The notes beneath the pieces were generated by a model, which was not told the origin of the DNA, did not search any database, and worked only from the letters and a program-made list of their open reading frames with translations. Made by a program: the position numbers and the translations under genes. DNA of 14,915 bases. It comes from Sphaerosporella brunnea. Lineage: Eukaryota; Ascomycota; Pezizomycetes; Pezizales; Pyronemataceae. Where the stretch lies: NCBI GenBank assembly GCA_008704415.1, contig VXIS01000580.1:1-14915 (forward strand), given 5' to 3'. Position 1 is the first letter of the stretch; the number at the start of each line of letters is the position of its first letter. This document shows, one piece after another, positions 8,356 to 14,915 of this stretch.

Positions 8356-9089
8356 GCACCTACAAGTATTGGCGTTCATGCACATTCAGCTGATGCGCAT
8401 GGGACGAGCGGGGCAAACAGCCACCCGGAAAGAGTTGTCTTTTACAGTGGCGGCGTGTTATTCCAAAAAGGGTTGGGTAGCTCAACGAATACGCTCTCAT
8501 GAGTGTTTGTGGATCCGACATCGCATAATTCCTTTAAGTAAGTAGGACTTGCACGCAAAAACGCAGTGCTTGCTTGAAGATGAAGGTACCCTGATTGCTG
8601 TGGAGGAGTACATGACCGGGGCCGGCAAGCTTGCAAGCCGAGCAGGCTCAGCAAAAGCCATCAGCGACTATTGGTCCAGCCTGGACAGCAACGTCGACGC
8701 CGACGCCGACAATACGACAGGCCCCAGTCAGGCACAAGTCGATTGTGGCCTCTCCGAACGAACTGCGAGCGAGTGGATGAAGCGTCGAGGGTTTAAGTGG
8801 ACAGGTTTGAAGAAGGGCGTGTACAAGGATGGCCGATGTACTGCAGTACCGCCAAAAATCATTCCTTCCTCGATTGGCCGAACTAGAGCCAACCTTTGTC
8901 CAGTGGACCTTTTCAGAGCTCGAAACGAACCCCGATGCTGGATATACCTTGGTGTATCCAGAAAATCTACCGCCCGGAGTTAAGCCGCGAGTCCCAATCA
9001 CCGATGATGAGTGCTCATTTAACTCCAAAGACGGTGTCCATCGTGGCTGGGTCCGTAATGACCACATGCCTTTTTACGACAAGGGATCC

Positions 9090-9318
9090 GCATTTTCTCA
9101 AGCCTGGGTCCTGCGGGCGGAGGTGTTCCATGCCACGATGTGGGCTGTTGCCCGCCATCCGACAACATCATGCAGAGATCATCACCACACCACACTCCCC
9201 AAAGGTCAGCTTAAACTGCTTAGTGGTCGCTTCTTCCCAACCGAGATCTGGCATACTTTAATTCAACGTCAAAAAATGGGTGTTTCTTGTAGTCGAGTAG
9301 ATGGGGTAGTTGTGCGCC
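9090..9318 (-). repeat. Dispersed repeat, copy 1 (inverted relative to 13723-13920)
   Basis: Read on the minus strand it shares with 13723-13920 the blocks GGCGCAC, CCCCATCT-CTCGACTAC, CACCCATTT, GACGTTGAATT-AAGTATGCC, AGATCTCGGTTGGG, GAAGAAGCGAC-ACTAAGCAG, GGATGGCGG-CAACA and ATGGAACACCTCC. The copies differ by substitutions and small indels (for example a 5-bp GGGTT difference). Homology to the transposase gene stops where this begins, so it probably inserted there. The element type is unknown; I saw no clear terminal repeats. Confidence 0.7.
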
Positions 9319-9354
9319 TGTCATTTTCAAACGTTCAAAGAAAACAATTGCATA
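9305..9354 (+). repeat. Short direct repeat, left copy
   Basis: The core CCTGTCATTTTCAAACGTTC and following AAAGAAAACAATTGCAT match 10297-10352 with few changes. Both copies have the same orientation, about 1 kb apart. Confidence 0.75.
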
Positions 9355-9369
9355 CACTTGTACTTTGAC

Positions 9370-9771
9370 ATACTCACGCGGCCGAGTGCCAAATTCTGAT
9401 TGGCCCAAGCAACGCCGCAGGCAACGAAGCGAAATAAACTGATGATTCCGTGATGGGAATGTTTTGTTGCACTGACTGTGAATAGGAACAGAGCCCGCTG
9501 GGGGTGCGGCAGAAAGGTGGTTGCGAATTGGCATTGTGCGGCCATATATGCATGCGGGCCGTTTTTTCACCTCTGATAATACCACCGCCCTTCGGCTGAA
9601 CAGCCAGCCCGCGGTTACGCAGTTATATGCGAGGTCAGGGAGGATTCTAATGGCTTAATATTGAAGTTATTTCTCTTGGCTGCTTTTTTTCAATGCTGCA
9701 CCCAAGCAGAATTTTTTGAGTAGAAAGGCCCGTTTAATGGTCGCTTTGGACTGCGCACCAGTCCCCAGGCT
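9370..9771. other. Upstream region of the zinc-finger microprotein gene
   Basis: No coding frame is supported on either strand; the minus-strand frame over 9220-9585 looks accidental. The region should hold the distal promoter of the gene at 9902. No specific operator could be named. Confidence 0.4.
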
Positions 9772-9778
9772 TATATAA
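9772..9778 (+). promoter_or_regulatory. TATA box of the zinc-finger microprotein gene
   Basis: TATATAA is preceded by GGCT and followed about 25-40 bases later by pyrimidine-rich CA-containing sequence (CTTTTCAACCTACAC, TTTTCCCCATCATC), typical of fungal transcription starts. From there to the ATG there are about 100 A/C-rich bases with no upstream ATG. Confidence 0.65.
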
Positions 9779-9901
9779 CACCGCTTTTCAACCTACACTT
9801 TTCCCCATCATCAACAAGTCGTACAAACCCAACAAGCAATACATCGACACTACACAAATAACTGCAACCAGTCTACAAACAACTTTCAAGTATAACCAAA
9901 A

Positions 9902-9982
9902 ATGACTCCATGGACATGTGGCAACTGCGGTGCTAGTAATAGCGGGGGCATGATATGTGGTTCGTGTGGGGTTCGTCCCTAG
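9902..9982 (+). CDS. 26-residue single RanBP2-type zinc-finger microprotein
   Basis: A complete 26-codon ORF, from ATG 9902 to TAG 9980-9982. Nearly the whole product is one zinc finger: Trp4, Cys6, Cys9, Asn13, Cys19 and Cys22, spaced W-x-C-x2-C-x3-N-x5-C-x2-C. This is the RanBP2-type pattern (four Cys binding one zinc, with the conserved Trp and Asn), one residue shorter than the usual loop. RanBP2 fingers bind single-stranded RNA or ubiquitin in known proteins; which applies here is unknown. The start context is AACCAAAAATGA, with A at -3. A TATA box lies 124-130 bases upstream and the intervening leader has no ATG, which argues for a real transcript. The stop directly follows the finger with an Arg-Pro end. 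It could instead be exon 1 of a longer gene, but I see no GT donor inside the ORF that keeps a longer product convincingly. There is no signal peptide. Confidence 0.6.
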   Translation: MTPWTCGNCGASNSGGMICGSCGVRP

Positions 9983-10296
9983 ACAGGGTGCTGCACCGTA
10001 CGGGAATCTGGCGGTAGGGGATCTGGTGGTGGAATTCATAGTTGCGAATTTAAATTGCGATTTATTATAAGATTGCCGGTTTGATGTTGCCATGTGAGGA
10101 TATCGAGGTTTCTGGAGGTGATGGCTTCCACTTCTTCTAAAAAATAACAAGTGCAATCCACCGTGGATAGTACATATTTGTTTGTCGGTCGCTATTGTTA
10201 GGTCCGCTCTGGCAGGTTTGATTTGCCGGGAGAGGGTTCATAGCTAAGTATTTACGTCCTGCCAATGCTCCCTCGTAACTGTTATTCGTTGGTACG
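9983..10296. other. 3' flank of the microprotein gene
   Basis: No coding frame is supported. AT-rich stretches near 10045-10070 (AATTTAAATTGCGATTTATTATAAG) could serve for 3' end formation. This is not demonstrable here. Confidence 0.35.
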
Positions 10297-10352
10297 GCTA
10301 GTTGTACACTGGCACCTGTCATTTCCAAACGTTCAAAGAACACAACCGCATG
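10297..10352 (+). repeat. Short direct repeat, right copy
   Basis: It matches 9305-9354: TAGTTGT, then CCTGTCATTTCCAAACGTTC, then AAAGAACACAACCGCAT. On the minus strand both copies would encode FFERL(K/E)MTGA, so they may be fragments of one coding repeat. Confidence 0.75.
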
Positions 10353-10641
10353 TGCATGCAGCTACACGTTCAAATGGAAGGGCCTGTCTCAGCGCCGAGG
10401 TTACTGGTTGTTTGTCCACACAATCATAGGATTCAAACTTCAAACTTCCAGGAACGGTGGGGGCCAACGCAAAAAATACTGGCGGCGAGGGCTGGCGAGC
10501 TTTTCTTTGATTGTTCATCCTGACTTAGCTGAGTACCTAGAGGTTCTGAGCGTCTTAGGCGTGGAGTTGTTTGGGCCAACCGCAAAAGCGAAGATGGGGG
10601 GGGGGTTCGCATTGATGATAATGAACCTTGGCTCGCCCAGT

Positions 10642-10853
10642 CAGTGTTCTCGATAGCCAGCCTAAACAGCCATGGCGGGAAGCCGGGTGGGCTTTGAAAG
10701 AACGAGTGCTCTCCGGTGAAGCGTGTCCATAGAAATTACCCGTGCATGATCATCTGGCTCCTGCTGCAGGGGGGTGGGGGCTCTTGAGGCTGGCAACGCA
10801 AACACTGGCAGCGATAAACAGCCTGCCGGCTTGACTGGCTATCGAGAACACTG
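10642..10853. mobile_element. MITE-like element, copy 1 (212 bp)
   Basis: Terminal inverted repeats read CAGTGTTCTCGATAGCCAG at the left and the reverse complement (CTGGCTATCGAGAACACTG) at the right, 19 of 19 matching. The short interior has no coding frame. I could not find a target duplication (flanks CGCCCAGT and GTCTGGGT). The 5'-CAGTG end resembles hAT-type ends, but without an 8-bp duplication the superfamily stays open. Confidence 0.8.
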
Positions 10854-11299
10854 GTCTGGGTCTTGCCGCCCCGGTGCCATTATTGGGAGTTGTTCAACTC
10901 GTGTCTTTGTCACTTTCGGATAGCTGATACTCTCATAGGTTCTATGCCGTCCTTCTGGGCGCCCAAAACTCCGCGGGTGCCACCATTAACCTCGTTGAAA
11001 GACCTCTGTATGACCGTATTGAAACGTTTTAATCCGTCACAATCCATCGGCGTGTCATCACGTCTCGGGCCATTCCCCGAAAGAAGCAACCTACCACTTT
11101 GACTGTTTTCGTATCTCGCCCTCCACGTTATCCTGGAGGGCAGTCTGTGTCCGGTACCTGAATATGGGGAAATCGTCCAACGGCTCCGTCGACATATTGA
11201 TCCCAGCGCATCGTCACTTATCCTTGACGGACGCAAAACCACGGAGCACCTCGCACGATCCAACAGCGGAGAAGCCTATGGGGCCTGGCGTGATCAGTA
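10854..11299 (+). pseudogene. Degraded coding remnant between two MITE-like copies, unidentified
   Basis: One plus-strand frame reads GLGLAAPVPLLGVVQLVSLS, stop, then YAVLLGAQNSAGATINLVER and PLYDRIETF, stop at about 11030. It then reads TIHRRVITSRAIPRKKQPTT and FVSRPPRYPGGQSV. A one-base shift near 11150 leads to PVPEYGEIVQRLRRHIDPSA and RKTTEHLARSNSGEAYGAWR, ending where MITE copy 2 begins. The runs are protein-like and mutually collinear, so an old gene with two stops and a frameshift fits. I do not recognise the family. Open sequence on the outer sides of the MITEs (10500-10640 and 11551-11645) could belong to it. Confidence 0.4.
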
Positions 11300-11550
11300 C
11301 GGTGTTCTCAATAGCCGGCCCAGAAACGCCCGGGCTGGCTGGCTGTGCGCTGCGTCGTTACATGTAAAATGCGCGAATCGGTGCAGAGTGATATCCAACA
11401 ATGGTGTGATCATCGTCCATTTTTCATACCCGAGAAACAGCTCACGCAGCCCCAGCCAGCCGGCCGAGCTGCGAGTTAAAAAGCCAGCCCAGTTCTTTGA
11501 TCAGCCCAAGGCAGCCAGCCAGCCCGGCTGGCTGGCTATTGAGAACACTG
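11300..11550. mobile_element. MITE-like element, copy 2 (251 bp)
   Basis: The ends match copy 1 at 10642-10853: left CGGTGTTCTCAATAGCCGGCC, right the reverse complement of CAGTGTTCTCAATAGCCAGCC. The interior is rich in GCCAGCC/GGCTGGC and is mostly different from copy 1, apart from a short TGATCATC region. No coding frame and no clear target duplication. Confidence 0.78.
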
Positions 11551-11938
11551 CTGGTGACATGTCGGACTACATCATCTTAAATTTCCATTCAAGCCGAGCA
11601 CACAAAGTTGACATTGATAACAACTGCCTTCACCCTATCCTTTGATTTGATACTGTCGCTCCCAAAAACTTAGGCACCCCGACTTTGCGAAGTTTTATCA
11701 CGTGTGCTTTGAGGACACATTTACCAAAGCCATCAGATTCCGCCGAGGTTCCAGAGTGCGAGTTCACGGTTGCCTGAGACTCTGGGGCAGTGCCGGTGAC
11801 GTGGGCTTTGTTTGGCGGGAGATTCTCTTGCTCTGAGTGTGCAGAATGGCGAGGCTTTAGGTCGTTGGTAGCGATGACTCCGAGTTGAATCATGATGCTA
11901 TCAGCTCGTTTTATGTCGTGACTTTCTGATGCTGACCT
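11551..11938. other. Unassigned stretch with weak coding-like frames
   Basis: A plus-strand frame ends at 11645 with MSDYIILNFHSSRAHKVDID, perhaps the tail of the remnant interrupted by MITE copy 2. A minus-strand frame (11893-11630, 87 codons) is polar and unremarkable. Neither is supported beyond composition. Confidence 0.25.
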
Positions 11939-11951
11939 GGGGGGGGGGGGG
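11939..11951 (+). repeat. G13 homopolymer
   Basis: Thirteen G in a row, then TTTC. Length is likely variable or error-prone in sequencing. Confidence 0.9.
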
Positions 11952-12127
11952 TTTCAAGAATGATTTGTGTTTCTTTTTTTTGTTGCCGAAGAATTCCTTA
12001 GCTATAGGCCGCGTTTGGATACATCGGCCGTTCGAGTGACCGTTGTCAGAACCGGCAGGGTGCATTCCCAGAACGGTCGGTTTGGCGAGGGCGCCGGTGA
12101 CCTCTACAGCTCTATTCGACGACCGCC

Positions 12128-12409
12128 GTGGACTGTTGCGGACCGACGGTCGCTTGTTTCTGTGCTATCCCTCCCGACCAATTCGCCTCTTTGGCCAATG
12201 GGGGCGGCCATCCCGCCCACCAAGTGAAGTTCGAAATTCTCAAGCAACGTTACAAACTACCAGGCATTGATAGAACATTCCCACACCCCTACTTGCCAGT
12301 GGTAATGGCCATTCTGTGGAAAGTGAGAATGGAGAGCACGCGTGGGAATATTTTCCCGCGACGCCTCAAGGCGGTAGGCCCTGAAGTTGGATCGGCGGCA
12401 CGTTTATGA
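12128..12409 (+). other. Unidentified ORF left of the TTA-flanked MITE
   Basis: A 93-codon open frame whose later part (HQVKFEILKQRYKLPGIDRT, then FPHPYLPVV) looks protein-like; the first 25 codons do not. No domain is recognised. It stops 25 bases before the MITE, so the insertion did not cut this frame. Confidence 0.25.
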
Positions 12410-12434
12410 GCGACAGGAGTAAGGGGACTACTTA

Positions 12435-12788
12435 GGGTGCGTTTGAACGCCGGCTTGGACCACAATCCGGGGCGCTAAATCATGGTCGCAACGAGAACAT
12501 GATTTCGCGGATTCGGTGACTGTCTGATTGCATCACAACGTGGTTCCGCGGGCCATGGTTCCCGCGGGTCCTGACGATTCTAAAAAAGTAGAATCTACCT
12601 CCGTGCGGACCACGATCCAACCGCCACCACAACAACCCGTAACCACAACCACCGGCAACAGGCACTGACTGTGGTCGCACGCTGTTTGGCTCGCAGGCAA
12701 ATGACGTTTGCGCAACCGTAGTTTCACATCATCGATCACAATTTGTCTGAACCACAGTTTACCCGACCACGGGCGTCCAAACGCACCC
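12435..12788. mobile_element. Harbinger/Tourist-like MITE (354 bp) with TTA target duplication
   Basis: The left end is GGGTGCGTTTGAACGCC; the right end is the reverse complement of GGGTGCGTTTGGACGCC (16 of 17 matching). TTA flanks both sides (12432-12434 and 12789-12791), the 3-bp duplication typical of PIF/Harbinger-mobilised elements. The interior holds two small hairpins (CCGCGGG/CCCGCGG near 12547-12567 and GATTCTA/TAGAATC at 12576-12595) and a CCACAA-rich tract. No coding frame is supported. Whether the Harbinger element at 1569-4300 could mobilise it is unknown because that element's ends were not found. Confidence 0.88.
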
Positions 12789-13290
12789 TTAGAGCTTGCT
12801 CTTGGGCCCGAAATTGTAGAAGCGTACTGCTGCTGCTGCAAACACTTGAAGGAGAACTTTACCAAGCACGGAGGAAAGCAGTTGGAACCATTTTTATTTT
12901 TTTCTGGACGCCGCTCACCAAAGAATACGATAATGATGCCCCTCCGACTATCAGAGATGGATGCAAAGCGTACGAGGAGCAAGGTATCTGCGCGCAATTG
13001 ATCCAGTTGACGGGCGGGCTCTTTAGAGGTGTCGGAACTTTGGCCACAACAAACGTTCAACGTCGTTGAGTCCGCCAACAGTGCCCTTCATCCGGCAAGG
13101 GAAGCTGTCTCTCATCGATTCCCTGTATGAAGTTTGGCATATGGAGGAGCGGCCGCTTTCGCCGAGCTCAAGAATCAGCGAAATGCGGGAGATGGGTGAG
13201 CTTTACGCCTTTCTGCATCAAAAACGAGCCAGTGAATCAATCTCAGGAGTGAGCGGGCATCAGAATCTGTCGTGAGGCCTCAGGGTACTA
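12789..13290 (+). other. Unidentified coding-like region right of the MITE
   Basis: A frame open to the stop at 13067-13069 reads TLEGELYQARRKAVGTIFIF, PLTKEYDNDAPPTIRDGCKA and YEEQGICAQL in its better part. Codon-like texture continues to about 13260 in other frames. I do not recognise it; it may be an exon or a decayed gene. No start is assigned. Confidence 0.25.
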
Positions 13291-13722
13291 TTGGGCAAGT
13301 TAGCAGACGTGACGATGTGTGAACGTCAAAGCGTACACTGTCAATCTTCCAGCCCTCCCCGCCACGCATTTTCCAGGAGAATGGAATTCCATGCATGCGC
13401 GCTCACGCCTATTGCCTTCCATTTTGTTTTTTTTTTTATGCGCACGATATGCCAGACAAATAGAGTCCTCCCCCGCTGTGCTTCGACAGAGACCTGGCGG
13501 GCATCCTACGCCGAGAAAACTGGCACCCTGTTGACGATTGCTGAGGCGGCCTGGGCCGAGACGGATTTGCGCCAGCCACTGCCTGAGGAAGGGAGGGAGG
13601 AACAAAGAAAGCCCGAATGGAGGTGCGCGGGGCATCAACGAGGGCAGGATAACGAATGGGGCGAGCACGGTCATGCTGGAGTCGATGTCATGGAGAAGGC
13701 TACAACAAGGAGAGCCGTATCC
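13291..13722. other. No supported gene
   Basis: Long open frames exist on both strands here (up to 229 codons on the minus strand, 13989-13300). They lie across a dispersed repeat and show no domain or conserved texture, so I treat them as chance. Confidence 0.4.
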
Positions 13723-13920
13723 GGCGCACCTACCCCCATCTGCTCGACTACGAGACACACCCATTTCCGACGTTGAATTGAAGTATGCCAGATCTCGGTT
13801 GGGTTGGGAAGAAGCGACGACTAAGCAGTTTGATTTCGCCTTTGGTGGTCGGATGGCGGCCAACAACTCACAGTAATATGGAACACCTCCTCTCGCAGGC
13901 ACTTGGGCTTGAGGAAATGC
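13723..13920 (+). repeat. Dispersed repeat, copy 2 (inverted relative to 9090-9318)
   Basis: Shares sequence blocks with the minus strand of 9090-9318 from GGCGCAC to GGCTTGAGGAAATGC, with small indels. The right edge of similarity lies at about 13920, matching the edge at which copy 1 enters the transposase gene. Confidence 0.7.
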
Positions 13921-14915
13921 ATTCAAACGTCTCCGCAGGAAAAGGTCGGCCGCGCAATAGATCAAATTCCCGTGATGCTTGCGAGCCATATATAAGAGTA
14001 TACGATGCCCGGCGGCGACGCAGTGGTATAAAAAACAATTAGACCCTCTAGGGGGGTGGCAGGCTCGATTCTCGAGGCTTCCTCAGGGCTTGCTTATTCC
14101 CATGAGTTTGGAGATACTCATAGCCGGTCACTCGTTTGACAGCAGACGTTTCCAAAGGATTTCCAGAACGGGGGGGTCTACCAAAGAAAAGAAAGGCAAA
14201 AGCAAGCTGTGCGCATTGTTGACGAATGTACAAAGGCACTGGAGTTGTTGGAAGGTGTGGGTCAGTCTGTAGATCACAAAAGTCGCATTTATATGCAGCA
14301 GGATGCCTCTTTTGGCTTTTCTACATCTCTTACCCCGTGTTTTTGGGGGGGCATCTTAAAAATAAAATAAACAATATCTCAACTTATATAAGTATGTGCA
14401 GTACCAGGTGGGGAGGGGGTGTATGTCAGGACGGCACGGTTCTACAGCTTGGGTAAATCCGTGCCCCCCCTCGCCAAGTGACTGTAACTGCCGGTTTAGC
14501 CACAGCTTTACGTCTGGGGAAGGCCTAAGATCCGAACGTCCTCCGAGTTCTCACCTTAGAAGGCTCAGATAGTTCATGATTCCCCGATTCTCGGACCAGA
14601 TGCAAAAACAAAAGCCCGTCAGCAGCCAAGGATGGTGTTCCAATCGATAGCAGGGAGTCCTCAGTTCGCGGAACGGGGAGGGCACGATGTAGAGTACTGC
14701 CTGAAGTGCGTCTGCCCCACGCTCTTTTGCCTGACGATACACACGTTAGTCATTCAGCCAGAGCACTAGTTCCGCAGCTAGTTACCAGGCAAAAAACCAC
14801 GCCACGGCGCAACGGCTGTTGTAAACAGCAATACCATCTAGGTGAAAAAAAGAAAAAAAGGACAAAACCCGGAAGCCTCCTTGCAAGACGGGTGTCGGCA
14901 CGAGGGCAGGCGGAA
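13921..14915. other. Right end of the window, no supported gene
   Basis: TATA-like sequences occur at 13987-13995 (CATATATAAGAG) and about 14383-14390 (TTATATAAG), and an AATAAA-like A-rich run near 14358-14372. A minus-strand 63-codon frame (14742-14551) looks slightly protein-like (PFRELRTPCYRLEHHPWLLT) and stays open a little upstream, but I recognise no domain. Nothing else can be supported. Confidence 0.35.

Larger units (their letters stand above)
7482..9089 (+). pseudogene. Fungal DDE-superfamily transposase-like gene, split by an LTR and truncated
   Basis: ATG 7482 opens MGRPNKRKVQSRQ, a basic start. A short repeat (GGGESL twice, from a duplicated CTCGGCGGCGGTGAAT) and a long Glu-rich tract (about residues 65-105) follow, then RVSGRQAQIQLLKSGI and LASKRRQPSGLAP. 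There the solo LTR 8027-8355 interrupts it. Coding resumes at 8357 in a frame one base off, with LMRMGRAGQTATRKELSF and WVAQRIRSHE. It then meets a TAG (8543-8545) and continues as LLEDEGTLIAVEEYMTGAG and SERTASEWMKRRGFKWTGLK. A small deletion near 8828 shifts to the frame with DVLQYRQKSFLPRLAELEP and ITDDECSFNSKDGVHRGW, where the Asp at codon 9006 fits the first catalytic Asp of these DDE proteins. Homology ends at about 9089, where a dispersed repeat begins, so the rest of the catalytic core is missing. The family call is from remembered motif patterns. Confidence 0.6.

Noticed and set aside
9220..9585. 121-codon minus-strand ORF containing FFERLKMTGA and HLLDYKKHPFFDVE
   Set aside because: Its parts belong to two dispersed repeats; the copy at 13723 breaks the frame with indels, so conserved coding is not supported.
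13300..13989. 229-codon minus-strand ORF
   Set aside because: It spans a dispersed repeat edge, has no domain or compositional sign of a protein, and opposing frames are also open.
14041..14080. tRNA-like B-box (GGCTCGATTCTCG)
   Set aside because: No matching A-box or cloverleaf could be folded around it.

Overview
The window looks like a transposon-rich stretch of a fungal nuclear genome, most likely a basidiomycete (Agaricomycotina). Supporting signs are very short GT-AG introns (about 43-57 nt) that join reading frames cleanly, a fungal-type multi-exon HNH_2 nuclease-domain gene, a PIF/Harbinger transposon with a separate Myb/SANT-like gene, solo LTRs with TG...CA ends, and MITE-like elements. 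No bacterial operon, CRISPR array or rRNA was found, and no convincing tRNA. The species assignment is inference; no search was possible.

Layout. Positions 1-356 (minus strand) hold a weak, broken coding remnant running off the left edge. A solo LTR in minus orientation lies at 1064-1420. From 1569 to 4300 there is a two-gene PIF/Harbinger element. Its DDE transposase (plus strand, 1569-2960) and its Myb/SANT-like accessory gene (minus strand, 4300-3046) are arranged tail to tail. Each has one credible intron (46 and 47 nt) and each is broken by point lesions, so the copy looks dead. After a C-rich, GCCAGCC-rich spacer, a five-exon HNH_2-domain gene runs from about 4964 to 6379, with a single one-base frame conflict at one splice junction. 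Its 3' flank carries a tandem duplication and a second copy of its own last intron-exon junction.

Positions 7482 to about 9089 hold a second transposase-like gene of a different fungal DDE family. It has been split by a solo LTR of the same family as the first LTR (8027-8355, perfect 5-bp target duplication GCACC), damaged further by a stop and frameshifts, and truncated by a dispersed repeat (9090-9318) that recurs inverted at 13723-13920.

The most interesting item is at 9902-9982: a complete 26-residue ORF that is essentially one RanBP2-type zinc finger. It lies behind a clean TATA box (9772-9778) and a leader of about 100 nt without any ATG. Directly repeated 40-50 bp sequences lie on either side of it. 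Further right are two MITE-like copies with the same terminal inverted repeats (10642-10853, 11300-11550) inserted around a degraded coding remnant, and a 354-bp MITE (12435-12788) with TTA target duplications and 17-bp terminal repeats of Harbinger type. The last 2 kb shows no gene I can support.

Overall, the intact-looking host-type genes are few: the HNH_2 gene (with one frame question) and the zinc-finger microprotein. Most of the rest is layered transposon debris.
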